Part shown: positions 43,796-53,612 of the stretch, piece after piece | Numbering within the stretch: the stretch's first letter is position 1 | Layout of the letters: every line of letters starts with the position of its first letter | Notes under the pieces: model-generated | Databases searched by the model: none | What the model was told of the DNA's origin: nothing | What the model saw: the letters and a program-made list of their open reading frames with translations, nothing else | Translations under genes and position numbers: made by a program | From: Darwinimomas sp045600945 | Lineage (GTDB): Bacteria > Bacillota > Clostridia > Lachnospirales > Lachnospiraceae | DNA length: 64,000 nucleotides | NCBI GenBank assembly: GCA_045600945.1 | Contig: JAZRYX010000070.1 | Coordinates: 1 to 64,000 of the forward strand | Direction: 5' to 3'

Positions 43796-46105
43796 TTATT
43801 TTACCAGATCAAAAACTATAAACGCCTTGAAAAGATCTCCGTCTATCTCGATGTGGAACTCTCCGCCTTGAATCTTTGTCAGAGAACCGGCTATCGAAAG
43901 TCCCAGACCGGATCCTTCCGTTGTCCTGGACACATCCCCTCTTACAAATCTCTCCGCAAGCTCGTCCGCACTTATATTAAGCGGTGTGGAGGATATGTTC
44001 TTGATGACAAATTCAGCCTTGCCATCCTCAGTCTTTCTCATATCGATATATACTCTCGACCCTTCTGCCGCATACTTGAACGCATTATTGTAAAGGTTCT
44101 CAAGCACTCTCCATAAAGAAGCACCGTCAGCCATGATATTAAGCTTCTCCCTGGATTTGTTCTCCGGATTGACGGGATAATTAGCAACTATCGACAGTCC
44201 TCTCTCGGCAAACTTCTCTTCAAACTCTCCGTTGGCCTGCTGAACCATCTTGACAAAATCCATCTCCATCATATCCAGATTAACATTACCGCTGGATGCC
44301 TTACTTGCCTCAAGCAGATCTTCTGTAAGATTCTTAAGATGCTGTGACTTCTGATCCAGTACTTCAAGATACTCTCTGATCTTCGGATCTGTCGGATTTT
44401 CACGTTTGATAAGATCTACATAATTGATTATTGAAGTCAGTGGAGTCCTGATATCGTGGGAGACATTTGTGATAAGATCTGATTTCATTTTCTCACTTTT
44501 TACTCTCTCCTCAATTGCTATCTCAAGATCTTCACCGATATTATTTATACTGTGCGCGACATCTCTCTCTTTTCCGTCAAACTCTTCTTCATTAAGCTGA
44601 TATGTCGTATTACCCTTTGCGATATTCGTAATCGATGCCGTTATCTTATCCTGCTGCTGGGTCTTCTTATAGTAAAGAAGGAATAATACCAAATTTACAA
44701 TCAGGAATATCAGCGCCATTCCTATTGCTGCAAATCTTCCGGTAAGAGTCTTCTGTTTTATGAACAGAAGCACCATAGTCGTTACCATCACTACTTCCAG
44801 AAGAAGTAACCCGATAAATGCCATCGTTGCCCTGGTTGAGAAATCGTGCTCCTCTATATACTTATCCAATTCATCGAATAGTTTCTTTGTAAGCGAGCAT
44901 TCCCAAAGATTGCCCACAAGTATTGAGTGAAGTATTGAAAAGAATGTAGTTATACAACAAGCATATATACATCCGTATCCCAATACTCTCTCTGCGAATT
45001 CCCATGAATCAAACGGAAGATAAATATGAAGAACCCGTTTGAAGACTCTCTCATTAAGGAATAAAAGGACAATGATGGCAAGAGCGCATGCAAATATTCG
45101 TCCTTCCACGGACTTCTTGTATCCTTTAAATATCGACTGAGTATCATATTCATCACGATACTTGAAAGAAATAACAACCAGCAGTATAAGTGTCACAAGG
45201 ATTACCAGCAAAGATATACTTGCAATAAGCAATTCTCTGAAATACTGTTCTCTCTCAAATGCATAAGATGTCGATTCTTCAAAATATATATCCTTCTTTG
45301 GATAATTAGTATCTACAGCTACATATGCCTGTTTGTCAGTTACATTATCTTTACTGTATCTGCCGGTCTCAAGAAGATACCCGAGATTAGTAGGTGCGTT
45401 TGCCATATTTGTTCTGATTCTTAACTCGTTTCCTTCACAAACCGCAAAACGCCCCAACTGATCTATGTTCTGTGGGCTGAGTGCCTTATTATTTGTAAAT
45501 GTAAGTCCGTCATATTTTATCAGGAATGAGAAATTGCACGGATGCTCGATGAGCCTGTCATAGGCTGCATAATACTGACTGAGTCTGGTCAAAACCTCCT
45601 GAATGAGGCTGTCTATAGTAACATATTCATCTGACGGTTCGGATATCTCTCTGGAATCATCATATGAACTCCAGTTAACCACATATGTCGTATCATCATT
45701 GCTGGTAACAATATTCGGCATAGACAGTATCTGATAATTTTCATCCAGATAATATCCTCTTCTTCTGGCTGCACCAACAATATCCTTAAGAGTATACTCG
45801 ACATCCTCAATCGGGCCGTCGCTGATATTGAGTATGACCTTATCCGGATCGAACTTTCCGTCTGTCTCAAATGTATCCTTATTATTAATATAATCAAAAG
45901 CATACTGGATATCCTGTCCGAACTGTTCTACGAAAGCCGGAGAATCCTCGTATGCCTGAGTATTAAGGTTTGTGATTCCTGCCTTGAAATTTGCATTTGA
46001 ATAAAGCATACTAACACTGGCCATAAATGAAATTACGGCCAGTGCATTTAAAATCACAAGTATTATTTTTTTGATTGCATACTTACCTTTGGGTTTATTG
46101 CTCAT
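43796..46105 (-). CDS. Sensor histidine kinase
   Basis: 769 residues. One N-terminal membrane helix (about 13-35) is followed by an external domain of about 255 residues, then a cluster of about six to seven membrane helices (about 293-490), a HAMP-like linker, the HisKA box NVSHDIRTPLTS near residue 555 with the phospho-acceptor His, and a HATPase_c domain with N-box LENLYNNAFKYA and G-box GSGLGLSI. It senses an unknown extracellular or membrane signal and phosphorylates the response regulator upstream, whose TAA stop overlaps the ATG by one base. The mixed single-plus-multiple helix sensor is larger than usual. Confidence 0.94.
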   Translation of the reverse strand: MSNKPKGKYAIKKIILVILNALAVISFMASVSMLYSNANFKAGITNLNTQAYEDSPAFVEQFGQDIQYAFDYINNKDTFETDGKFDPDKVILNISDGPIEDVEYTLKDIVGAARRRGYYLDENYQILSMPNIVTSNDDTTYVVNWSSYDDSREISEPSDEYVTIDSLIQEVLTRLSQYYAAYDRLIEHPCNFSFLIKYDGLTFTNNKALSPQNIDQLGRFAVCEGNELRIRTNMANAPTNLGYLLETGRYSKDNVTDKQAYVAVDTNYPKKDIYFEESTSYAFEREQYFRELLIASISLLVILVTLILLVVISFKYRDEYDTQSIFKGYKKSVEGRIFACALAIIVLLFLNERVFKRVLHIYLPFDSWEFAERVLGYGCIYACCITTFFSILHSILVGNLWECSLTKKLFDELDKYIEEHDFSTRATMAFIGLLLLEVVMVTTMVLLFIKQKTLTGRFAAIGMALIFLIVNLVLFLLYYKKTQQQDKITASITNIAKGNTTYQLNEEEFDGKERDVAHSINNIGEDLEIAIEERVKSEKMKSDLITNVSHDIRTPLTSIINYVDLIKRENPTDPKIREYLEVLDQKSQHLKNLTEDLLEASKASSGNVNLDMMEMDFVKMVQQANGEFEEKFAERGLSIVANYPVNPENKSREKLNIMADGASLWRVLENLYNNAFKYAAEGSRVYIDMRKTEDGKAEFVIKNISSTPLNISADELAERFVRGDVSRTTEGSGLGLSIAGSLTKIQGGEFHIEIDGDLFKAFIVFDLVK

Positions 46106-46800
46106 TACTGCTTTTCAACCTTGTATCCTACTCCCCAAACAACCTTTACATATCTCGGGTTCTTAGGATCGAGTTCTATCTTCTCTCTGATGTGCCTTAT
46201 ATGAACTGCTACGGTATTGTCTGCTCCGATAGCCTCCTCATTCCATATCTGTTCATAAATATCGTCTATCGAGAATACCTTGCCCGGATTCTTCACAAGA
46301 AGAAGCAGGATATTATATTCAATCGGTGTAAGCTTTGCAACCTCACCGTTTGCTATGACTTCCTTGGTCTCATCATTTATCACAAGATCACCGCAGGTAT
46401 AAGTATGTGCGTCGGATTCGGGGCTCATATTGCCGAGTTTTGTATATCTTCTTATCTGACTTTTTACTCTTGCCACAAGTTCAAGAGGATTGAATGGTTT
46501 TGTAAGATAGTCATCTGCACCTATATTAAGACCCAGAATCTTATCCTGATCTTCTGATTTGGCGCTTAATATAATGATAGGCACGGAACTGGTTTCCCTG
46601 ATTTTCAGAGTAGTTCTTATTCCGTCCAGAACCGGCATCATGACATCCATGATAATCAAATCCACCGATTCGTTTTCAAGAACTTTAAGTGCCTCTGTTC
46701 CGTCGTAACATGGAATGACCTGATAGCCCTCTCCTGAAAGGTAGATATTGATAGCTTCAACGATATTCTTATCATCATCGCAGACAAGGATCTTTTGCAT
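46105..46800 (-). CDS. OmpR/PhoB family response regulator
   Basis: 231 residues. The receiver domain has an acidic CDDD pocket, phospho-acceptor Asp52 in LIIMDVMMP, and Lys in LSAKSED. The C-terminal winged helix (about 130-229) contains TPIEYNILLLL and DNTVAVHIRHIREKIE, the OmpR recognition helix. GGAGG precedes the ATG. It is cognate to the histidine kinase downstream and lies 37 bases after the STAS-kinase gene. Targets are unknown, though the adjacent ABC transporter is a reasonable candidate. Confidence 0.97.
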   Translation of the reverse strand: MQKILVCDDDKNIVEAINIYLSGEGYQVIPCYDGTEALKVLENESVDLIIMDVMMPVLDGIRTTLKIRETSSVPIIILSAKSEDQDKILGLNIGADDYLTKPFNPLELVARVKSQIRRYTKLGNMSPESDAHTYTCGDLVINDETKEVIANGEVAKLTPIEYNILLLLVKNPGKVFSIDDIYEQIWNEEAIGADNTVAVHIRHIREKIELDPKNPRYVKVVWGVGYKVEKQ

Positions 46801-46837
46801 TAATTACCTCCGCCTATAGCGTATTGATCTGTTATTA

Positions 46838-48019
46838 TCAAAGATTCAAATCATCAATTTTAGCTGTAAGCTCTATGATTCCATTCTTATAATGCTCAAC
46901 TACGGCTCTGCCTTCTTCCGATTCAAGAGCTTGTCTTCTTATTGCTCTTCTCATAAGTCTCACGATACCGATAAGTCTCATTTTTTCCGTTTTAATCTTA
47001 AGCGTTTCCTCATCATCCTTATCGAAATAAAGAGCAATTGTCTTTTCAAAGAACTTGCATGCCACTTCATAATCGATTCCCAGGAAATTCTGAGCCTGAT
47101 TGCGATCGACTTCGGAAAATCCCTTAAATGCATTATATATGGAACCGAATTCATATATAATTGAACCATATGAAATCGTATCCATATCGATCAGAAGTGC
47201 TTCATCTCCCTGCACCATGACATTCTTTACATGATAATCACCATGAAGCATGGTATTGCACTCCGGAAGAGCCGTAACAAGAGCATGAAGCTTATTCCAT
47301 GTATCCTCCGGTAAATACTCTTTAAGGAAATTAACCCAACCGATACCGATTTCATTCTGATTCGGGATGAAATCTGCATATACTTCCGTAGCATGAATCT
47401 GCTTAAGAAGATCAACAAAAATACCAACACATTTATCTATATTCTCTTCGCTGCTGTCATCTGCAAGCATCTTGGCAAGTGACTCTGCATTGAGAAGTTC
47501 ATATACTGTACCGTATGATCCGTCAACCTTGATTACATCATAGGGAATAGCTGTCGGCACGCCATGAACAAATGCTTCTCTGGCGAGCTTTCTTTCACGC
47601 TCAATCTCCGGAAGCGCATCGGAATTTTTGAAAAGCTTGACGATAGTCTCCGGATCCATTCTGTAAACAATACCGTTTGCTCCTTCCCCGATTACTTCCC
47701 ATCCTTCGCAGTTGTAATGGCGATATCCTTTTTCTATATCCATCATCTCGGTAAATCCGGTCGTATCAAATACTTCATAGACTTCCGGAATGACCTCAAC
47801 AAGCTTCATATCCGCATTTTCTTTTTTCAGTTTAAGTATTACTCTGAGTCCGGCACTGGAAAGATAATTGAGTTCATCCATATCCAGAACCAACGCTGAA
47901 TACTCATTTGCCTGAGTGATTTCGTTGATTTCCGCCTGTGCCTCGCTCGCATTATTTGTATCAATTCTACCCACAAGGTATATTGTAAGCACTCCATTCT
48001 CAAGTTTACTGTTCATCAT
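46838..48019 (-). CDS. STAS anti-anti-sigma domain fused to a phosphotransferase-like kinase domain
   Basis: 393 residues. Residues 1-100 form a STAS domain (SpoIIAA/RsbV type): LTIYLVGRID, then DMDELNYLSSAGLR with the phosphorylatable Ser54/Ser55. Residues about 108-390 form an aminoglycoside-phosphotransferase/choline-kinase fold with an EGANGIVYRM ATP loop, HGDYHVKN as catalytic loop and LIDMDTI as metal-binding motif. The STAS part should partner the RsbW-like protein 23 bases upstream; the kinase substrate is unknown. GGAGG is three bases before the first ATG and six before the second (48016), so the second may be the true start. Confidence 0.9.
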   Translation of the reverse strand: MMNSKLENGVLTIYLVGRIDTNNASEAQAEINEITQANEYSALVLDMDELNYLSSAGLRVILKLKKENADMKLVEVIPEVYEVFDTTGFTEMMDIEKGYRHYNCEGWEVIGEGANGIVYRMDPETIVKLFKNSDALPEIERERKLAREAFVHGVPTAIPYDVIKVDGSYGTVYELLNAESLAKMLADDSSEENIDKCVGIFVDLLKQIHATEVYADFIPNQNEIGIGWVNFLKEYLPEDTWNKLHALVTALPECNTMLHGDYHVKNVMVQGDEALLIDMDTISYGSIIYEFGSIYNAFKGFSEVDRNQAQNFLGIDYEVACKFFEKTIALYFDKDDEETLKIKTEKMRLIGIVRLMRRAIRRQALESEEGRAVVEHYKNGIIELTAKIDDLNL

Positions 48020-48042
48020 TATCCTCCAATCGGGTTTTTATA

Positions 48043-48492
48043 TCAATGTATTTTCTTTTTGATGGTAACTATATTGTGACCGCTTTCCCTCTTGTATTCA
48101 CAGACATCCATGGTCTTCTTCACAATATAGATTCCCAGTCCTCCGATATCTCGTTCCTCTGCGGCCTTTGTGACATCCGGGTCGAGTTTTTCAAACGGAT
48201 TAAACGGCACACCTTCATCGTCAAGTTCAATGATTAAATATCCGTCTTCTACGGACATCGTAATCTTACAGGTTTTCGATAAATCTGACTGACTCACGGG
48301 AATAATACTTCCTGCTTCGCTTTCTGTCCTTCCGTATGCATAGTTAGCAACATTGACAAAAAGTTCCTCAAGCGCAACCGAAATCTGCATCTGAAGAGCC
48401 ATAGAAACTCCAAGATTATCACATTCACCTTCTAACATTGCCAGAACTTTATCCAATTCGCTTGTTATAGCAGGAAAAACTTTCTGTCCCAT
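48043..48492 (-). CDS. RsbW/SpoIIAB-like anti-sigma ATP-binding protein
   Basis: 149 residues, GHKL fold: N-box ALEELFVNVANYAY, G1 DDEGVPFNP, and the G2 lid GGLGIYIVKKTMD. Such proteins bind a sigma factor or phosphorylate a STAS partner on Ser. No sigma factor gene is nearby, so its final target is open. AGGAGG lies in front of the ATG. It is followed by the STAS-kinase fusion, its probable partner, and preceded by the zinc-ribbon protein gene with a 24-base gap. Confidence 0.92.
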   Translation of the reverse strand: MGQKVFPAITSELDKVLAMLEGECDNLGVSMALQMQISVALEELFVNVANYAYGRTESEAGSIIPVSQSDLSKTCKITMSVEDGYLIIELDDEGVPFNPFEKLDPDVTKAAEERDIGGLGIYIVKKTMDVCEYKRESGHNIVTIKKKIH

Positions 48493-48516
48493 TAGCCAGC
48501 GCCTCCTAAACTAAAA

Positions 48517-50733
48517 TCATTTCTTGGGTATACTGAAATTTCCGAATCCCGGAATCGTAACCTCTATATGATCATTGAAACACTTACCATCTGCATCAAT
48601 GCCCAGACTGCTCTTAAAGTGCATGGTACCATCACTGCCATAGGTAAATGTTCCCGAATCCTCATAATCCATCTGTCCGTCTGTAAACTTAAGCGAGTAT
48701 GTGCCATCGGTTTTAAGTTTTAATTCGCACATATCATTCGCATAAGTCTCCTCCTTTTGAACAGACTTATCCGTTTCTATTGTATCATTTTTCTCTGAAT
48801 ATGTCTTGTTTTCTTTATTTTCTTCGTTTTGAACCTGCGGAATGGCAGATTGCAATATTGAAGGATCGATTCCCAATATAGAAGCGACTCCCTGAATAAC
48901 CGCAGGATCTATCTCGTCGAGCCCAAGACTGTCTATAAGCCTCTGAATAGCCGGAATATCCATTCCGCTTAAGTCCACATCGACTCCGAGCATTTTAAGG
49001 ATGCCCTGAAGTGCTGAAATATCACTTGCCTTTATCTCAAAGCCCGCGATTTTGAGTGTCTCTTCCTGCACATCTTCCTGCAAATCTTTATCTTCCGGTT
49101 TTACACCCGGTAACTTCGATTCCGTTTGAGGCTGCTCAGGCTCAACTACCTCCGGTTCCTCCGGCATAAGATCGATTCCGAAGACCTGATTTATCACAAG
49201 ATTGGCTGCGCTTCCGAGCAGCTGCTCGCCGATATTTTTGATACTGTCTGTAATATCCGTGATAAGAGCCTCTGAATCTTTCTCTGAAATTACCGCCCTG
49301 TACTCCGGCACTTTCGGCATCTTGTCTTCTTCTCTTATCTTAAACTTGATTTTCGGGCTTAATTTCTGAGATTCAAGTGCAATGGTTTCTATGACGCCAT
49401 CTGCCTTACTGCCGTCATAATTAAAATCTCCGTCGGCTGAAAGTCCGATATTAGTCACCAGTTCCCAATTTCCGCCGGTCTTATTCCAGCTGATATCTCC
49501 GGTCAGTTCATCAGAACCCACCTTCACGTTAAGAAGACCCAGCTTTTCCTCAATTATGTGCGGGAGCTGACAGGATACATGCGATAAGTATTTATTATCG
49601 TTGTCTGTATCGACTCTGTATGTAAGTCCCTTATTACCCGAGTCATCACTTACAGTAACAGAAAACTCTTTGGCTTCTGCCGGATCAGGTCCGATGAATG
49701 CTGTCACATTTATCTTATCTGCTCTCGATTCAACTCTGACAAGTCTGGTCTTTTTATTTATATAAAACTTGAAATCAAGTTCGTAGTCATCCGGAATATC
49801 ATCAATCTTATCTCTAAGCTCGTCTTCATCAATGAGTGCTGCTACCTCTGAAAAATCCTCTTTATCTTTAAGATCATCGTAGGTTTTGTTCAGCATTTTC
49901 CTTAGCTGTTCACCGGAAAGTGCCAGATAAACCGACTCTGTCTTTATATCTTCGCCGGCTATGGTTATTTCTTCTTTGCCCTTTTCAACGTCACCGTTCC
50001 TGAAGGCCTCCTCATATAATTTGAAAGCCAGCTGCTTATTCAGTTCATCTTTGTTCTTCGAATATGCATCTGCAATCTCGATATATTTGTCGGCCTCTTT
50101 GATATCAACATCCAGATATTCTTTGATGAGTCCTCTAAGCTCATTGCGTGAGTCCTCATCCGATGCTTCAAATCCGTATGCTGTCTTGCCTATTAATGCA
50201 GGAGATTTGACTATCACTCTGTGAGGGTCTGCCCATATATCTGCGCCCAGAGCCTGAGATCCTCCGAGGCCTCCCGATAAGCTCAGCTCACAGCTGTCAT
50301 TTTCCGTATCCATGTAGTACTTTACGGTTGCCGTCGCATCGATCTGTCCGATGAGCGGAATCGAAAATCCTTCGATGATATTCTGAAGGCTCGCTCCTGC
50401 CTCTATGCTTCCGCCGTTTAATACACGGTCAATAATTTTGACCTTCTTCATGGACGAAACGTCCTCTGCCGTATTCTTTGCAGCCCTTAAGAGCTTAATC
50501 TTCGGCGAATTGAAGTATATAAGAAATGCGACCCCCGCTGCCACCAAAAGCGCGACAACCACGATCAGTATGATTCCGCCGGGCGTCTTAATAAAATTCT
50601 TCTTCGGTTTCCCGGAAGAGGCTTCGGACGCATCTTTCTGTGCATCTTTGTAATCGATGAGACTGGCACCACAATTGATGCAGAACTCATCTCCCGGTTT
50701 AAGTTCAAAACCACATTCTGGACAAAATTTCAT
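48517..50733 (-). CDS. Zinc-ribbon membrane-anchored protein of unknown function
   Basis: 738 residues. The N-terminal zinc ribbon (CPEC...CINC, residues 4-24) is cytoplasmic, followed by a basic linker and a membrane helix near residues 49-73, leaving about 660 residues outside. The external part is acidic, with a Pro/Glu-rich spacer near 525-560 and a C-terminal stretch that resembles a small beta-rich repeat. I do not recognise that part. The start is ATG 50733: GGAG is eight bases upstream and it forms an ATGA overlap with the permease; the GTG at 50748 is rejected. The context suggests a partner of the ABC exporter or signalling proteins. Confidence 0.8.
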   Translation of the reverse strand: MKFCPECGFELKPGDEFCINCGASLIDYKDAQKDASEASSGKPKKNFIKTPGGIILIVVVALLVAAGVAFLIYFNSPKIKLLRAAKNTAEDVSSMKKVKIIDRVLNGGSIEAGASLQNIIEGFSIPLIGQIDATATVKYYMDTENDSCELSLSGGLGGSQALGADIWADPHRVIVKSPALIGKTAYGFEASDEDSRNELRGLIKEYLDVDIKEADKYIEIADAYSKNKDELNKQLAFKLYEEAFRNGDVEKGKEEITIAGEDIKTESVYLALSGEQLRKMLNKTYDDLKDKEDFSEVAALIDEDELRDKIDDIPDDYELDFKFYINKKTRLVRVESRADKINVTAFIGPDPAEAKEFSVTVSDDSGNKGLTYRVDTDNDNKYLSHVSCQLPHIIEEKLGLLNVKVGSDELTGDISWNKTGGNWELVTNIGLSADGDFNYDGSKADGVIETIALESQKLSPKIKFKIREEDKMPKVPEYRAVISEKDSEALITDITDSIKNIGEQLLGSAANLVINQVFGIDLMPEEPEVVEPEQPQTESKLPGVKPEDKDLQEDVQEETLKIAGFEIKASDISALQGILKMLGVDVDLSGMDIPAIQRLIDSLGLDEIDPAVIQGVASILGIDPSILQSAIPQVQNEENKENKTYSEKNDTIETDKSVQKEETYANDMCELKLKTDGTYSLKFTDGQMDYEDSGTFTYGSDGTMHFKSSLGIDADGKCFNDHIEVTIPGFGNFSIPKK

Positions 50734-51704
50734 AATACTATCTCCCACATTAAGTATGGTAAAAGTGCTTTTCTGATATTACCCAGCGCCGGCATCAGTT
50801 CTGCCAGATCCGTAAAAATCGGGCAAAGTCCCAACGAGAGTATCATCACAAAAACAGTTATTATCAGCAGCCATGAATCCGGCAGAATCATAACAAGCAG
50901 AATCCCCGCTGCAGAAACAATCAAAGTATAAATCAGCGCAACCGGCACCATGGCAGTCTGTCCGGCTATAAGGCAGGTAAGCACTGCAATCAGGGCTATC
51001 ATTACCGTCCTGACAAGGACTTCCGGCAGCATTACTTTTGAAACGGCTCCGCCGAATGTCAGTCTTTTTTTCATATCACAGGCATGCCTGTACGCCGGCC
51101 TGCAGCATCCGATCCACGATGCGATAAGGATAAGTATCGCAAGACTGCCCTTGAAAAGATTCCTGCTGCGGGTATGGTCCACTACCTTGATTCCTTCGGA
51201 ATCCGCTATATCAAAGCTGAACAGCGGACCGTCCTTTAGCATCTCATCATAAGTGTTCTTGATAGTCGCGTAGTCAGCATGCCCGTTCATGGCATCATAT
51301 GTGACATAAGGAGCATATACCGCCGTAACTACCGAAACCGCCTGAAGTCTGCACAGCTCCGGAAGCAAAGTCTCAGGACTGGTGACCAGTGTAATTGCTC
51401 CCTCAAGATTTCTGTCTTCCACTTTCTGCGCAAAATCATCGTCAATGATTATTCCGCAGTCCAGATGCGCTGCACTGATTTCTTTCTTAAGATCTTTGAC
51501 CGAATCACAACGCACAAATCCTGCTTCGTCGAATTCATTGCAAAGTCTTTGGACATCTTCACCATCCGCTTCACAGGCATATCCGTAAGGCGGTGTCTTT
51601 ATCGACTCGCCTGCTTTATATGCCAGAATCGAAATGATAATTACAGCCGCCAGAAGAATAATGAACTGCGTATCCTTGAGGACGCGTTTTAATGTAAACA
51701 TCAT
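50730..51704 (-). CDS. ABC-2 type permease subunit
   Basis: 324 residues. An N-terminal membrane helix (residues about 14-27), an external domain of about 150 residues, then about five membrane helices near 185-315. This is the ABC-2 exporter pattern with a large loop, as in NatB/YhgE-like transporters. It pairs with the similar permease upstream, with which it overlaps by four bases, and with the ATPase. The substrate is unknown. Confidence 0.85.
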   Translation of the reverse strand: MMFTLKRVLKDTQFIILLAAVIIISILAYKAGESIKTPPYGYACEADGEDVQRLCNEFDEAGFVRCDSVKDLKKEISAAHLDCGIIIDDDFAQKVEDRNLEGAITLVTSPETLLPELCRLQAVSVVTAVYAPYVTYDAMNGHADYATIKNTYDEMLKDGPLFSFDIADSEGIKVVDHTRSRNLFKGSLAILILIASWIGCCRPAYRHACDMKKRLTFGGAVSKVMLPEVLVRTVMIALIAVLTCLIAGQTAMVPVALIYTLIVSAAGILLVMILPDSWLLIITVFVMILSLGLCPIFTDLAELMPALGNIRKALLPYLMWEIVL

Positions 51705-52960
51705 AAGCGCACCTCCTCATCGGATTTTGACATTCTGCCCATGGTCTTCATGGCTGCAATGATTATTATTATCACATAAATTGCGCTTACTATGACCGCA
51801 CGAAGAACAGTACTTATGCTTCCCGTAAATCCGTTCAGATGACCACCGAATGCGCTGACCGCAAGAGCCAGTGAGCCTCCGAACGGTGTGTATATCACAA
51901 GTTTCGGAAGAATCTCCGGCAGCATGGTCCTCGGTACAAGGCCTCCTGCCATAAACAGACATACCGCACTCGATGCAAGTATCGCAACAGCCCATCCGCC
52001 TTTCTTGGAAAGCGCTATCGCAAGATTTCCCGTAATAAATGAAATGATTACACTGATCAGTATCATAATCAGAATCACTTTGACGGTCTCCGTGTTTTCA
52101 AAACTTTCCGGAGATATTTTCTTCGCTGCCAAAACTGCGATGACCACTATCAAAGAACGATAAATGACCGGATATAAAATCTTACCGAATGCGAACTTGA
52201 ATCTGCTTATCCCGCAAGTCTCAAGTCTCGAATAAATCGATCCCTTGCAATCTGAGATATATAAATCAGGAAAGAAAAGTCCGACTATGAAAAGTATAAG
52301 AATAAACCAGCAAAGCACATAATACATTGCTATGCTTATCCCCGTATCACCGTAAGGCAGAATCTCAAAACTGAAGATCGTATCATACGCATCCAGTGCA
52401 AATGTGATCAGCTGCGAATTGGAGTTATTTAAAAATTCATTATACACTTCATCGGAGATACCCTGCTCTCTTATGACTCTCTCCCCGGCAAAAACTCCGA
52501 GCTGACCAGCCGTCATTATCCTGCTCCCGAGATCCGCAACCGCTCTTATAAGGTCACTCTCATTGCCGAGTGCATCGGATATATAAATCTTTCCTGCACA
52601 TTTTTCTCCGTGCATGACCTTATCCATATATCCGTCAGGAAGTTCAACAACTGCTCCGTACTTTCCCTCTGCCATATCATTAAGAGCTTCTTTAACATCA
52701 TCAACCTGACTTAAGTCCATAAGCGAAGCAACATAGCTCTGGTCGGTAACCATGCTTATCGAGATACGGCTCAGCATCGAATCCTCATGATCGATGAGCG
52801 CGACCCTGACAGGTTCTGTATGTCTTTCAGCTCCTGATTTTGCCGCCATTCCCGCAAATACGCAGGAGATGATAAGCAGACATGTCAAAATGACCGCCGG
52901 CCCGAAACCCCGCAGGAACAGTCGCATATCACGTTTTAACATAAGAAACAGTTTAGGCAT
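51701..52960 (-). CDS. ABC-2 type permease subunit
   Basis: 419 residues with the same plan as the downstream permease: helix 1 (about 18-38), an external region of about 170 residues, and six membrane helices from about 215 to 405. RDMRLFLRGFGPA is a typical cytoplasmic start of ABC-2 proteins. It overlaps the ATPase gene by eight bases. The two permeases with one ATPase form a complete exporter. Confidence 0.88.
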   Translation of the reverse strand: MPKLFLMLKRDMRLFLRGFGPAVILTCLLIISCVFAGMAAKSGAERHTEPVRVALIDHEDSMLSRISISMVTDQSYVASLMDLSQVDDVKEALNDMAEGKYGAVVELPDGYMDKVMHGEKCAGKIYISDALGNESDLIRAVADLGSRIMTAGQLGVFAGERVIREQGISDEVYNEFLNNSNSQLITFALDAYDTIFSFEILPYGDTGISIAMYYVLCWFILILFIVGLFFPDLYISDCKGSIYSRLETCGISRFKFAFGKILYPVIYRSLIVVIAVLAAKKISPESFENTETVKVILIMILISVIISFITGNLAIALSKKGGWAVAILASSAVCLFMAGGLVPRTMLPEILPKLVIYTPFGGSLALAVSAFGGHLNGFTGSISTVLRAVIVSAIYVIIIIIAAMKTMGRMSKSDEEVRL

Positions 52961-53603
52961 CTTCGTTTTGGAAAAGTTCCAGATAAGTCTTACTTAAATC
53001 TCCCATCTCCTCTTTTGTGTACTTCTTATACGGTTTACGTCCCATGAACATGAGACTGTCATAAAACGGTTCAAACTCAGCCGACTCATGGCATGCATAG
53101 ATGATACCTTTACCGTGTTTCTTGAGCTGAAGTATGATTCTCTGCAGTCTTTCACGCGAGATGATATCCAGTCCGGTACACGGTTCATCGAAAATGATGA
53201 GCTCCGGGTTACCTGCAAGTGCACATGCTATGCTGACTCTCTTTGCCAGACCTCCCGAAAGTTGAGAAACTTTTTTCTTTCTGTGCGGTTCAAGCCCCAG
53301 AGGAAGTCTTTGCGGAACAGGGGTTTTCACCATCTTATAAAAGAACTTGAGATTGTCCTCAACTGTCATATCCTCAAAAAGCCCCAGACCCTGCGGCACA
53401 TATCCGAATCTCTTCGGCATATGTAGTTTTCCGCTCTTAGGTTTGATGACTCCTGCGAGCATGGATAGAACCGTTGACTTTCCGGTTCCGTTCGGTCCGA
53501 CAAAAACCATGGCTTCTCCGGCGCTTACTTCAAAGCTTAAGTCTTCAATGACATCTGTCTTGTATCCGGGATATGAATAAAACAGGTTTTCCGCTTTAAG
53601 CAT
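52953..53603 (-). CDS. ABC transporter ATPase
   Basis: 216 residues with Walker A GPNGTGKST at 36-44, Q-loop YVPQGLGL, signature LSGGL, Walker B LIIFDEP and H-loop His in YACHES. It belongs to the CcmA/NatA-like group that drives ABC-2 permeases. GAGGT precedes the ATG. It begins nine bases after tadA and heads the transporter part of the operon. Confidence 0.95.
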   Translation of the reverse strand: MLKAENLFYSYPGYKTDVIEDLSFEVSAGEAMVFVGPNGTGKSTVLSMLAGVIKPKSGKLHMPKRFGYVPQGLGLFEDMTVEDNLKFFYKMVKTPVPQRLPLGLEPHRKKKVSQLSGGLAKRVSIACALAGNPELIIFDEPCTGLDIISRERLQRIILQLKKHGKGIIYACHESAEFEPFYDSLMFMGRKPYKKYTKEEMGDLSKTYLELFQNEDA

Positions 53604-53612
53604 ATTATCACC

